Assembly (NCBI GenBank): GCA_018672475.1
Contig: JABHFS010000168.1
Span: 1-64,000 of the forward strand
From: Gemmatimonadota bacterium
Lineage (GTDB): Bacteria; Latescibacterota; UBA2968; UBA8231
Length of the DNA: 64,000 bases
Direction of reading: 5' to 3'
Position 1 is the stretch's first letter. Each line of letters starts with the position of its first letter. The notes under the pieces are model-generated. The model searched no databases and was not told the DNA's origin. It saw only the letters and a list, made by a program, of their open reading frames with translations. Of the stretch, positions 21,001-30,523 are shown piece by piece. A program made the position numbers and the translations under genes.

Positions 21001-23781
21001 GTCGACGGTATCGGACCCAGCCGGGTCGACATGCAGGATAATCGGCTTGTGCTTGATGGTCAACGCGCCCGGACTGCGGGCGAAAGTCGGCGGGTTCTTC
21101 TGGTCGTCGGCAACCAAATAGATATAGTACTGCCCACTAATGACCTGGGTGATCGCGGCGAAGAGTTTGGCCTTTAACGCAGCCGACGGCTCATCCCAGG
21201 TGTAGGATCCGTTCTGGCCCTCAATAAAGTCATCGGTGCCACTGGCAAAGACCGACGAAATGTCGTTCTCGTCGGCGATCAGTGTGCTAAAAATGCGAAC
21301 ATCCTGCACCGAGGCGAGCGAGCTGTCGGGCGAAAAATAAAGCGAAGCCAACAGGTCCCCCCTCGACATATAGTCATCAACGTCGCTAAGGCTATAAACG
21401 ATCGAATACGAGGTGCTGGCTTCGTCGCCGATGCCGTCGGGCTGAGAGATCGAGACCGATGGCGAAGTGTTGGAGGTAACGATATCAATGTCGGCACCGA
21501 GCATAAAGAAGTCTCCGGCAACTACGAAGGCAGCGCCTGTCGGGTCAGCTACCGGTGTCACCGTACCACCCACCGCGGGACTGGCCACCGTATTCGTAGC
21601 CGAACTCGTCTTCACCGCCTGGAGATTCGTCGACGAATCGCTGCCCAAGACATTGAGTTTGACTAATAGGCCCTTCTTGTCGTCGTCATCACCCCATTCG
21701 TTGGTGGTAGCGGTATCCTCGTTGAATTTGCCTTCGAAGAATTTGTCCGAATCGCGCAGGCTCGTACCGACGCTCTCCCAGTCACCGGCAAGAAAACCGT
21801 CGCTGGACTTACCCGTCGCTCCTAAGCCGCTACCGTCCGCGTTGTCGGCCACATGCACGTAGATCGCATTATTAGCAATAGTGGTGGAGAGATTCTGCGG
21901 GTTGATGGGCGTATAACTCAGGTCATACTGGAAAGCTCCCACCGGTACCGACTGGTCCTCGGAGGTGACGGCCCGGCCCAATACCTTAAAATAAGCGTGG
22001 TGGTTTACGTCGCTGATCCCGTGTACACCAAGCCCCTCGCCGGTGCCACCGGAAAAGACCAGATAGACACTGGCATCGCTCGCGGCCTTGGCCAGCACCG
22101 GAGACCCGAGGAAAATGTCGGTCGTGGCAATACCGTCCTCCGTCGCCAAGTCCGAATCGTCATCGGCCACCTTTTCGGGCAAAGTCCAACTCGTGCCATT
22201 GTAAAAACCATAATAGATATCGTGCTCACCCGCCCCCGTAGTGGCATTGCCGCCGACATACGAAAAGCCGGCGCTAAAGGCGATATGCAATTCGCCCTTG
22301 TCTGGCAGGCGTTCATCGACGACCGCCGCCACGCGGCCGGTCACCGTCCAGTCCAGATCTATATTGTAATTCGTCGCATCTTCGTAGACCGGCGAAGTCG
22401 CCGTGCTCCACACCGCGGCGGCCGAAGCCTTGTTCCAGCCCGCGCTCGCGCCGATCGCGTTGTCGTAGGTGTATTTATTAAAAAAGACGGTCTCAAAGTT
22501 GGCGTCGCCAAACTTGTAGACCGCGTAGATCTTGTCGGGTGAACTTTGTTTGTCGACCACCACGGTCGGGAAGAAGAAATGTGCATCTTCCTCAATCGCC
22601 GCCGCCCCGGCTTCGTCGGTAAAGTCGTCGATACCGGCCCCGTCGGCGTCCTGGTTCCAGCCCGTGCCGCCAACCGTCTTCCACGCATCAGCCAACAGTG
22701 TCTTATGCTCGACAGAGTTCCCCGTGTCATTGAAATAGGCAATATGCAGCACATCACCGGTGCCCATGTCGATATCCGGACCAGTATGGCGCCCGGCGTC
22801 AGGCGAGATCCGCACCCCACCACCGCTGCCGGTATTGGCCGTCGAACCAATCCCCACCATAGTGAAAGGTGTGGTTTCGCGGTCGACCTTCGCCAACATG
22901 ATGTCGTCGGCACCAGTACCTTGGGTAGAGCCGCGTACATAGCTAATGTAAATATTGTCGCGTTGGTCGATCGCCATGCGTGGGAAAGCCGTTGAACGAC
23001 TGCCTACGGTCAACGTATCGTTGATAACGATCGAATTGTCGCCCGGCAGCCACGAAGCGCCGCCGTTTTCCGAATAATTGAAATAGATATTGTCTGAGTC
23101 GCCGCTGGTAAGGCTAAAATTGTCCGTATGGCCATCCGCCGAGTGGTTCATCGCATAGACCACCCGCGGGTTACCGCGACTGTCCACTTCGATGTCCAAT
23201 GTCGAAAAACCGCTAGTGCTGCCCGCCACGTTTATAGTGATCAGATCGTAGCGCAGCGCACCCGAAACGCTGGCTGGCGAAGAAAAGGTCTTGCCCTTGT
23301 CCTCGCTGCGCGCGTAGCGAACATGGTAGATCGGCGTCGTCACCGGACTAGTCGTTTCCTGGGAGATCCAGGCCATATGGATCACCCCATCGGCGTCGAC
23401 GACTAGATCGGTCTGTAAGCCGTCGACGTCCGTGCTCTCGACCTGCTTACTCTGTTCTATATTATGGAAGTGGCCGTAGACCGGATGTGTTGGGGTAGCG
23501 GCTTGGCTGAGGTCGGCGCGCACAGTGACTTGGCGACCCAAAACAAAGTTCTGCTGGGTCGTGCTGTCCTGGCTTGAGAAACCCACCGGGGTGCGATTCT
23601 CAAAGGTCGGTGCCGCGCCGTAGATCTCGGGTGCTAGCCATAACAACAGCAGCAACCCGATCGCGATCCAGGGGACTGAGAATCGCCCCGTCTGGCCCGG
23701 CCGACGGCCGAAGATCAAATATGTATTGCTCTGAGCTGAGGGTCTCACAATTCCATTCCTTAGAATTATCGCTCCACCCAT
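18001..23781 (-). CDS. Large secreted multidomain protein, tandem paralog of 12317-18001
   Basis: Collinear with its neighbour: TFENRTPVGFSSQDSTTQQNFV vs VFENKTPVGFSPHDSTTKADFV; ...EHDIYYGFYNGTSWTLPEKVADDDSD...; LEQNFPNPFNPSTSIPFALPS...GAGVYFYLLESGQFRQTRKMTLVK. Confidence 0.88.
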   Translation of the reverse strand: MGGAIILRNGIVRPSAQSNTYLIFGRRPGQTGRFSVPWIAIGLLLLLWLAPEIYGAAPTFENRTPVGFSSQDSTTQQNFVLGRQVTVRADLSQAATPTHPVYGHFHNIEQSKQVESTDVDGLQTDLVVDADGVIHMAWISQETTSPVTTPIYHVRYARSEDKGKTFSSPASVSGALRYDLITINVAGSTSGFSTLDIEVDSRGNPRVVYAMNHSADGHTDNFSLTSGDSDNIYFNYSENGGASWLPGDNSIVINDTLTVGSRSTAFPRMAIDQRDNIYISYVRGSTQGTGADDIMLAKVDRETTPFTMVGIGSTANTGSGGGVRISPDAGRHTGPDIDMGTGDVLHIAYFNDTGNSVEHKTLLADAWKTVGGTGWNQDADGAGIDDFTDEAGAAAIEEDAHFFFPTVVVDKQSSPDKIYAVYKFGDANFETVFFNKYTYDNAIGASAGWNKASAAAVWSTATSPVYEDATNYNIDLDWTVTGRVAAVVDERLPDKGELHIAFSAGFSYVGGNATTGAGEHDIYYGFYNGTSWTLPEKVADDDSDLATEDGIATTDIFLGSPVLAKAASDASVYLVFSGGTGEGLGVHGISDVNHHAYFKVLGRAVTSEDQSVPVGAFQYDLSYTPINPQNLSTTIANNAIYVHVADNADGSGLGATGKSSDGFLAGDWESVGTSLRDSDKFFEGKFNEDTATTNEWGDDDDKKGLLVKLNVLGSDSSTNLQAVKTSSATNTVASPAVGGTVTPVADPTGAAFVVAGDFFMLGADIDIVTSNTSPSVSISQPDGIGDEASTSYSIVYSLSDVDDYMSRGDLLASLYFSPDSSLASVQDVRIFSTLIADENDISSVFASGTDDFIEGQNGSYTWDEPSAALKAKLFAAITQVISGQYYIYLVADDQKNPPTFARSPGALTIKHKPIILHVDPAGSDTVDTGVRSGENANPYDLDFTVRDFDLQGTAEIQLFYSSVSGLSSVSTIGTFPSQQFTLGKSVSGVRAIPITGTDTLTSIATDFSWDITDSVAVRVGALVDSQTVVENAYFIYLVASDSLNIAVGQSDAALTVKHSPSFTFYEPPKDTHRKINTGSQPIYSIQWQKGRGDQDFDNNATIDFYFTTDNPAAINYENFPDSLLKDSDTQIVVKGLTEDAEGKSDMFVWDLRNPPNDVPRIKRKVWLYAVIRDANGNSNVALGGALTMDHDPHITLLSSKLDDYGSFQKNDVLRVAWDDYLVDDGSGTDDAYIRLYASTTSNFTTNQQLENDIGATGFLLNSSNGLLTGTITSIREDSLDFFDWNTKLFGAAGSSYFVYAAINADPTFSDGTNTVPRSAAALALSGTGSLPNISLSPTDQVVAVGDTITMDVMVQHSSPINLVQIVLNLSSSTSFSIVDQSTATGPQPFVDLNEIFSGTTPIENSFDPGTNKLKFTKSSFLGQVVGSTTQPARLARFQLVPTGNLVAAPSMTFATGEAGTVLGVEGKLDPFDSSEGLTLVDPSFARVARGTVTATIELEGRTLGDSNFQTFLDVHLRQPGSTIDISDAIYKSANDEVTATSDTIEVQSALTTGALSLSSVPPGRYILTVKDTSHVSGRTDTFTVTNGQTVAVTLLGSDLRGDPTSALANSGRRLIAGDTSEDNEINEDDVNIIIAAWGTTTTVPSFHQADLNNDNQVGAADLTATTSNFGNSRGFGAPPVYKRAVVDANEGAAVEILPLFDVRQPLWVGREIELAVQVRDLDDLAGYEFDLHFDPQAMRLVADGSKEGDVFAANPLGAVFETRTDADGKIEVIGSRYGKQWSAAGSGALARLRFEILREDALQSVRTGQGVLLSSTYEREDLRWQGSLAQALLPLRPDLEQNFPNPFNPSTSIPFALPSRAQVRLSVFNVLGQRVRTLLNSQIEAGYHRLAWDGRNDEGYQAGAGVYFYLLESGQFRQTRKMTLVK
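18765..18945 (-). other. Dockerin-like duplicated calcium-loop segment
   Basis: AGDTSEDNEINEDDVNIIIAAWGTTTTVPSFHQADLNNDNQVGAADLTATTSNFG. Confidence 0.7.
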
Positions 23782-24040
23782 TCGGAGCGAACGAATCCCT
23801 TCAATTGCCTATATCTCAGCAAGAACAATGCCATACTATGTATAGAGTAGATTTCCAGTCCATACCCCCATGGAGAGCATATTACCCCCCTACCTTGGGA
23901 AATTTATTCCTCCTTATTGGGAACCAACTTCCCTTGCAATTCCCTTTTTTCCTCGACTACCCCCCTCATTTAGCCCGATTCCACCCTGGCATGGGATTTG
24001 CCCCCTTCCTGGTGCAGGTCCCACTCAGGGAGGAAGTGTT

Positions 24041-27000
24041 TTGCACAAACAGAATCTATTTAGCCTTATTCTTGTAGTTTTTAGCCTACCGGCGAATTTG
24101 CTTGCCGCTCGGCTGGAACTGCGCCATGCCGATACCGGGGCCACGGAAGCCTCCATCCTCGTCGGCCAAGAAATCGAAATCGAGGTCTGGATCGACTCGG
24201 AGAACGAAGCGATTTCTGGGGCGGCCATCTTTCTCAGTTTCGACGAGACGCGCTTTGCCCTAGTCGAAAACGACCGGGCCGAAGAGACGGGCTACCAGCC
24301 CTTCGCGCCCGGCGTATTTCTCGGCAATGGCGAGATCTACCGAAATTATATGCTCACCGAAGACGACCCGGCCGCCGACGCCCCCGGCACGCAACTCGAC
24401 TATAGCATCGTCCGCGCCGAGGACCAAGGAGAAGGTCCGGTCGCCTCGTTCCGCCTGCGCACTTTAGCACCGATCAGGGAAGGGACCATCCTCATCGACG
24501 AGAGCGGAGTGCGCGAAACGCGTTTCTTTTTGCCCGACGGCCGCCAGCGCTCCTTCCGCTTTATCACCCCGCTCAAGCTCACAGTACAGGGCATCTCGAT
24601 CAACGGCTTGCCCGAGCAATTGATATTGCCCCGCGGCAGTTCGCAAGCATTGCATTTGGACGACATGGTCTTTGACCCCCTTTACGGGCCGGACGAATTG
24701 ACCTGGACGGTCTCGGCAACTCCGTCATTAACTCCGGACCGCAACGGCAACGACCTGATTCTGCAAGCGCCAGCCGACGCTTCGCCCTGGGAGCGCCTAA
24801 TCGTCACCGTCACCAACCCGGACGGTCAGACCGCATCCGATACGGTCGATGTTTTTGTCAATGCGCCACCGGTCCTCAACTCACTCTCGACGTTGGTCTT
24901 CGCCGAGGACGAATCCTACGATATTCCCCTCGATGCACTGGTTGATGACCCCGATACGCAAGCCGATTTACTCATCTGGAGCGTTTTGAGCAGCCGGGAA
25001 ATTCAAGTGGAGATCGCCGGCCCACCCTATATCGCCCATCTCTCCGCCCTGCCCGAGTGGCACGGCCAGGGACAGATCGCGCTCGTCGTTGAGGACAACC
25101 ACGCCTTTGCCGACACCTTGCAGATCACCGTTGAAGTCAATCCGGTCAACGACGCCCCGCGCCTGCTCTCCTCGCCAAACGTGCGGCTGACCATGGGCAA
25201 ACAAGACAGCAGCCTGGTCTTGGCAAATCTAATCGCCGATATCGAAGACGCGACCGAAGACTTGGGGTTTTCTTGGAGCGGCAACGAGCACGTCGGACTC
25301 GAGCTTAGCGAGGGCCGTCTTATACTCGACGGCCCCGCCGATTGGGAGGGCACCGAGGAGATCACCCTGATCTTCGAGGATTCGGGCGGGCTGACCGCGA
25401 TCGGCCCGCTGACCGTGACGATCGCACCTTCCCTGCCACCGAATGTGGTCAACCCGCCGCAGCGCTTAGGCCTGACCGCCGGCGATCATCACTTATTGGC
25501 ACTCGACGATGTTGCCGTCGATCCAGATGACCCGGGCGAGAGCTTACTCTGGACCGTACAAGGCCAGAACCGACTGAACATTCAACTCAGCGGCGGACGC
25601 CTGGTCCGCATAGAAGCCCCGGCCGATTTTGTCGGCATCGAAACCCTGACCTTGACGGTCACCGACCCTTCGGGCGGCAATAGTTCTTTCGATCTAACCG
25701 TATTCGCCGCCTCGCCCGACGGCGGTCCCCTGCTCGCGGCACTGCCCGATATCAGCCTACCGCTAGCCGGCGTCGATACTTCGATCGATCTCGACGACTA
25801 TGTCTTCGACCTCGATCACAACAACGACGACTTAGTTTTCTTCTTACCCGAACGCGACGATGTCGCACTGCGCGTCGACCCATTGACTCACGTGCTGATC
25901 ATCGAAACCGGCCCCACCGCGCAACCCGGACAACTCGAACTCGAAGTGCGCGTCGTCGACCCCGACGGCCACGAGGCCGTCGCACTCTTACGACTCGAAC
26001 TGCTCGGCGAAAAGACCGACACAGGGCTGTCTTTTACCTTCAACCCCATCCCCAACTTCACCCTCATCAACGGTCAGATTCACTCTTTCGGCCTCGACGA
26101 CTTCGTCGCCGGCGACTATGCTCCGGAGACCGTCGTCTGGCAGGTCAGCGGCCAACAAAACTTGATGGTCATCGTCGATCCGACGACCCGCCAGGCCAGC
26201 GTGCGCGCAACCGGAGGCTGGACCGGCAGCGAAGAAATTACCTTTATCGCCGAAGTCCCCGAATTGCCGGCGCAAATACGGACTGTGCGCATTACCATCA
26301 TTACCGCTCCGGATGCCATACCGACGGTCGACCTGCCCGCGTTAAGCGCCTTACCGGCCCTACGACTCGAAGCCGGCGCCTTTGACCAAAGCCTCGATCT
26401 CGACGCCTTTATCACCGGCGCCGACGCGGCTGATTTCACCTGGGAGCTAAGTAGCGGCGAGCACGTCCGCGCATTAGTCGACGCGGAGACCCACCGCCTG
26501 CTGATTTTCACCGACGAGGGTTTCAACGGCGAGGAAATGCTGACGATAGTTGGTATCTTGAGCGATGGCACCCGCCTCGAAACCGCCCTGCATGTAGAAG
26601 TCCATTCCACCAACGCCTTGGTCTTTGCGCTCAACCCGCGCACGGAGGTGCCGCTCTTCGCCGGAGCCACGGCCCTGCGTTTACCATTTGACGAACTTAT
26701 TGAAGGCGAAGTCGACCCGGCCCTATTGCTGTGGGTCGCCAAAGGCCTACAACCAGTCGCGGTAAACTATGACCCGGCGGACCACAGCCTGGTTCTGACC
26801 CCCAATACGCCCTGGCAAACCAGCGAGATCATCGAACTTATCGCCGTTGACCCGCAAGGCAACGAATATTCAGGATTAGTGCTGGCGCAAGTCTTGCCCA
26901 CCGACGGTAGCCTCGGTCTCGAAAGCGAAGATTTCCAACTCGTGCTGCTGCCCAACCCCCTGCATCCCGCCTATCTCGATCTCTACGTGATCAGTCAACT

Positions 27001-27259
27001 CGGAGCGAGCGAAACGCCGATGCTGCGCATCTCGGACGGCCTATGGTCCGATCTCTTACTCTCCGAGCACAGCGCTGGGATCTGGCAAGCCAACCACACC
27101 TTTACCGCCAACCAACAGGGCCAATTCGAATTCCTCGCCCTAAGCATCGCACCCGACAGACAGCTCTTCAAATCCACACAAACGTTGAACTTGACCGTGC
27201 CCAACGCGAAAAAAGTAATCGCAATAACGGGCGGCTACGGATGGCCCAACGCCGAATGA
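24041..27259 (+). CDS. Secreted protein with cohesin-like N-terminus and repeated cadherin/Ig-like domains
   Basis: Track ORF starts at 23870 (1129 aa). A better start is TTG at 24041, preceded by GGGAGGA and followed by a signal peptide (M)HKQNLFSLILVVFSLPANLLAARLE. Repeats of the type DDxxFDxDxxxDDLxWTxSG/LTVTVTDPxG. Confidence 0.75.
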   Translation: MHKQNLFSLILVVFSLPANLLAARLELRHADTGATEASILVGQEIEIEVWIDSENEAISGAAIFLSFDETRFALVENDRAEETGYQPFAPGVFLGNGEIYRNYMLTEDDPAADAPGTQLDYSIVRAEDQGEGPVASFRLRTLAPIREGTILIDESGVRETRFFLPDGRQRSFRFITPLKLTVQGISINGLPEQLILPRGSSQALHLDDMVFDPLYGPDELTWTVSATPSLTPDRNGNDLILQAPADASPWERLIVTVTNPDGQTASDTVDVFVNAPPVLNSLSTLVFAEDESYDIPLDALVDDPDTQADLLIWSVLSSREIQVEIAGPPYIAHLSALPEWHGQGQIALVVEDNHAFADTLQITVEVNPVNDAPRLLSSPNVRLTMGKQDSSLVLANLIADIEDATEDLGFSWSGNEHVGLELSEGRLILDGPADWEGTEEITLIFEDSGGLTAIGPLTVTIAPSLPPNVVNPPQRLGLTAGDHHLLALDDVAVDPDDPGESLLWTVQGQNRLNIQLSGGRLVRIEAPADFVGIETLTLTVTDPSGGNSSFDLTVFAASPDGGPLLAALPDISLPLAGVDTSIDLDDYVFDLDHNNDDLVFFLPERDDVALRVDPLTHVLIIETGPTAQPGQLELEVRVVDPDGHEAVALLRLELLGEKTDTGLSFTFNPIPNFTLINGQIHSFGLDDFVAGDYAPETVVWQVSGQQNLMVIVDPTTRQASVRATGGWTGSEEITFIAEVPELPAQIRTVRITIITAPDAIPTVDLPALSALPALRLEAGAFDQSLDLDAFITGADAADFTWELSSGEHVRALVDAETHRLLIFTDEGFNGEEMLTIVGILSDGTRLETALHVEVHSTNALVFALNPRTEVPLFAGATALRLPFDELIEGEVDPALLLWVAKGLQPVAVNYDPADHSLVLTPNTPWQTSEIIELIAVDPQGNEYSGLVLAQVLPTDGSLGLESEDFQLVLLPNPLHPAYLDLYVISQLGASETPMLRISDGLWSDLLLSEHSAGIWQANHTFTANQQGQFEFLALSIAPDRQLFKSTQTLNLTVPNAKKVIAITGGYGWPNAE

Positions 27260-27304
27260 ACACCCTGCGCTGACTTCCTCCGCCGATCCTTCCAGCGCAA
27301 TAGA

Positions 27305-27341
27305 AAACGCCGCCGCCCCCACAACGAGGCCGGCGGCGTTT
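27305..27341. terminator. Bidirectional hairpin between convergent genes
   Basis: AAACGCCGCCG-N15-CGGCGGCGTTT, 11-bp perfect stem. Confidence 0.8.
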
Positions 27342-27385
27342 CTGTTATATGCGGCTCATCACACCATCACCGCCCGTCCACCCAT

Positions 27386-28684
27386 CTACTCCGTCAACGT
27401 CGCATCCGCCTTTTGCTGCAAATCCGCCAGCGCCGCATCCATATCCTCCCCCTCGAGAACCGCCGTCATCGCCTCGGCAATCAGCCGCCGCACCCGCGTA
27501 TAGCCGCGCACCCCCGGTTCACCGCGGCCGGCATCAAGCCAAGCAAAGGCCCGCTCATAACGCGGATGTTCGGCAAAATACGCTTGCAAATGCTCCGCCG
27601 CCCCCTTGCGTGCCGGAAAATACCCGCTGGCCTCCACCCACCGCGCCTGCTGCTCCGGCTCGGTAAACCACTTGAGGAAGAGCCAGGCGGCCAGCTGCTT
27701 GGCCGGTGTCGTGCGACACACCGCGACGCTGGCGCCGTAAACATTGAGCACCGGCTCGGGCGTGGAGTGCGGCAAAGGCGCCACCTGCCAGTTGAAACCA
27801 AGTCCTGCCGCCACCGCGCTCTCGACATGCGGGATACCCGTGGAAGACCCGAGAAAAAACAACACTTCTCCGGTGAGAAAATCGCGCAAACCCTCATCGC
27901 TCTCAAACGCCAGCTCCAACGCCCCATCGACGACCAATTCCCGCAACATCAAGAGCGCCTCGCGCACCTCGGGCGAGTCCAGCGTGTATGCCCGCTGCTG
28001 TTCGTCCATAAAGTCCCCGCCCAACCCGAAGACCATCGACGCCAGACGGCTGGCATCCGCGGGCAACACCCACCCCAAGCTGCGGCCACTCCCATTTTTG
28101 CTAAAAGGGACGACTTTGGCCCGACGGCACAACGCGACAAAAGTCGCCCAATCCTCCGGTGGTTGGTGATGGCCCAATTCGCGCAACCAATCGGCATTGT
28201 AATAAAGCAACTCCAACGAGCGATTCGGCGGCAGGGCGATCTGCACTCCGTCAAAACGATCCTGCGCCAAAAAATCGCTATAATAATCCTGCAGCGCCTC
28301 TGCCGTTAGCCCCCACCGAACCGAGGACATATAGGGCGCCAAATCCACCGCGCCCTCATTGGCGAAATAAGCGTTGGCCTGATTGTTATAGGCGACCACC
28401 AGTGCCGGCAATATCCCCCCCTGAATCCCCACGACCATCTTGTTGAAAATGTCTTTGTAACCGCCGGCGTATTCTCCCCGCACGGAAATCCCATATACAT
28501 TGCCCGCATTGAACTCAGCCAATAAATCATTGAGCCGGTCTTCGCGTTTAAGCGTGTGCTGGTACCAGAAGACCAGTTCCTGCCCCGAGGGATCCACCTG
28601 TTCGATATCCACTACGACGGGCGGATCCACCTCGCCCCGACAGGCGGCAAAAATCCATACCATTCCCCATATGTACTTGTTCAT
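27386..28684 (-). CDS. Extracellular solute-binding lipoprotein, family 1 (sugar ABC transporter type)
   Basis: MNKYIWGMVWIFAACRGEV lipobox; ...DVEQ/ELVFWYQHTLKREDRLNDLLAEFN; FFLGSSTGIPHVE; AAWLFLKWFTEPEQQARW. Start set to 28684 rather than 28747. Confidence 0.9.
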   Translation of the reverse strand: MNKYIWGMVWIFAACRGEVDPPVVVDIEQVDPSGQELVFWYQHTLKREDRLNDLLAEFNAGNVYGISVRGEYAGGYKDIFNKMVVGIQGGILPALVVAYNNQANAYFANEGAVDLAPYMSSVRWGLTAEALQDYYSDFLAQDRFDGVQIALPPNRSLELLYYNADWLRELGHHQPPEDWATFVALCRRAKVVPFSKNGSGRSLGWVLPADASRLASMVFGLGGDFMDEQQRAYTLDSPEVREALLMLRELVVDGALELAFESDEGLRDFLTGEVLFFLGSSTGIPHVESAVAAGLGFNWQVAPLPHSTPEPVLNVYGASVAVCRTTPAKQLAAWLFLKWFTEPEQQARWVEASGYFPARKGAAEHLQAYFAEHPRYERAFAWLDAGRGEPGVRGYTRVRRLIAEAMTAVLEGEDMDAALADLQQKADATLTE

Positions 28685-28839
28685 AGAACCTTTCAGCAAA
28701 CTTTGTCGAACAACAAAAGACCATTGCACATCCATAGTATACCGCACAAGCTTTCCCGCACCATTGCCTCCATCGCCCCTCTTATCTTACTTTGGTATCT
28801 TAATCTTCTTTTGATCCGCCTTAAAATAACACATCCCCT

Positions 28840-29733
28840 ATGACAAAAACCGAAACAGACACTCGGCGCACAGAAGCCAACAGACGGCTCCCGGCAACGC
28901 CCGGTGACAAAGGCGCTGTGCAGCCTACACCACCGACAAAAGTACAACCAGATCTCAATCTAGCCATAACCACTATCGCGCACCCCCGTGCCCAGGAATG
29001 CGAGACCGCGCACGCCATCGCGGCCGAACTCAACGCCCCCTTTATTCCCCGTATCAATGGCCGACCCGGCAAAACTGCCGAGCATAGCGATCGCGAAGGC
29101 CTGCTCATTGTCGAGCGCGAAGAGCTCGCCCTCTGGGTCGCCGGCCAAACCTTTCGCTACCACCCCAATATGGCCACAATGCGAGTGCGCGCCCTCAGCC
29201 AAAAGAAAAACGATGGTCTAGTCGATGCGTTGCAACTGAAGACGGGGGCAAGCCTGCTGGACTGCACCTGCGGGCTCGGAGCCGACGCCATCGTCGCCGC
29301 CCACGCCGTTGGCCCCACCGGCCGGGTCCGCGCCCTCGAATCCTCGACGCTATTGGCTTTACTCGTCATCCGCGGCATGGCCCGCTATAGCCTCGTCTCT
29401 CCGCCGGAACTGATTCCGGCGATGCGCCGCGTCGAAGTGCACCACACGGATTTCACCGATTACCTACGCCGAGAAAGCGATAATGCCTGGGATATCGTCT
29501 ACTTCGACCCGATGTTCTCCGAGACTATCGACATATCCCAAGGCCTCGATATTGTTCGCCGCCTGGCCTATCCGGACGGCCCTTCTCTGCACGACGTACA
29601 AGAGGCAAGACGCGTCGCCCGACACCGGGTGGCCATGAAAGACCGCCAGCCCGGCCAAAACCTCGCGCGACTTGGCTTCACTACTATAAAAAAGAGCCGG
29701 CGCATCTGCTACGGCACCATCGACGCCCTTTAG
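28840..29733 (+). CDS. Class I SAM-dependent methyltransferase (YpiP/RsmJ-like)
   Basis: TGASLLDCTCGLGADAIVAAHAVGPTGRVRALESSTLLALLV motif I; DIVYFDPMF motif IV. Confidence 0.85.
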   Translation: MTKTETDTRRTEANRRLPATPGDKGAVQPTPPTKVQPDLNLAITTIAHPRAQECETAHAIAAELNAPFIPRINGRPGKTAEHSDREGLLIVEREELALWVAGQTFRYHPNMATMRVRALSQKKNDGLVDALQLKTGASLLDCTCGLGADAIVAAHAVGPTGRVRALESSTLLALLVIRGMARYSLVSPPELIPAMRRVEVHHTDFTDYLRRESDNAWDIVYFDPMFSETIDISQGLDIVRRLAYPDGPSLHDVQEARRVARHRVAMKDRQPGQNLARLGFTTIKKSRRICYGTIDAL

Positions 29734-29747
29734 AAAGGACTCGCCCC

Positions 29748-30512
29748 GTGGAATTATCCTGCTGCGCTTGGGCCCTTACAGGCCGCGAAAAAGACACCCT
29801 CAACACCTTGGCCGATATCGGGTTCAACTCGATCGACATACAGGCCAAGACCTTCCAAAACCCCGATGCGCAATCACAGATCAAGGATCTCGGCCTGGCG
29901 CTCTCCTGCCTCGCGATGTCCTTCAACATGGATGACGGAGCCGCCCTCGACAGCACAAGCCCCACCGGTCGCCAAACCGCCCTCGACCACTGCCGGGCGG
30001 CGCTAGACCAAGCGGCCGGCCTGAACATCAAGACCACCTATGTCGTCCCCGGCGAGGACCCCGCGGGGTTGCCGCATTTTAGCGAAACGATGCTGCAAGT
30101 CGCCGACTACGCCGCCGAACGAGGCATCCGTGTCGGCATCGAACACTTCCCCGGCAAAGCCTTGCCAACCGCCGCTGGCACGCTCGAATACCTGGCGGAT
30201 CTCGGCCACGACAATCTCTACCTGCTGCTCGACACTGGACACCTGCAGATGTCAAAAGAAGACCCCGCCGCGATCATCGCCGCGGCCGGCGACCGCCTCA
30301 CCTACGTGCACCTAGACGACAACGACGGCGATGGCGATTTGCATTGGTCCTTGCTCGATGGCGTGCTCACGGAAGCAGCGCTCAGCGCGATTTTCTCCGC
30401 CCTCGGCCCAAGCCCCTATAGCGGCCCGGCCAGCCTTGAGCTCAACCCCAACCTACCCGACCCGACAGCCGCGTTGGCCGAGAGCCGCGATATTACCCTG
30501 AAATACCTGTAG
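29748..30512 (+). CDS. Sugar phosphate isomerase/epimerase (xylose isomerase-like TIM barrel)
   Basis: GIRVGIEHFPGKALPTAAGTLEYLADLGHDNLYLLLDTGHLQMSKEDP ... YVHLDDNDGDGDLHWSLLDG. Confidence 0.9.
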   Translation: MELSCCAWALTGREKDTLNTLADIGFNSIDIQAKTFQNPDAQSQIKDLGLALSCLAMSFNMDDGAALDSTSPTGRQTALDHCRAALDQAAGLNIKTTYVVPGEDPAGLPHFSETMLQVADYAAERGIRVGIEHFPGKALPTAAGTLEYLADLGHDNLYLLLDTGHLQMSKEDPAAIIAAAGDRLTYVHLDDNDGDGDLHWSLLDGVLTEAALSAIFSALGPSPYSGPASLELNPNLPDPTAALAESRDITLKYL

Positions 30513-30523
30513 AAAGGAATCTG

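Noticed and set aside
27413-28309. 298-aa plus-strand ORF
   Set aside because: Antisense to a clear family 1 solute-binding protein.
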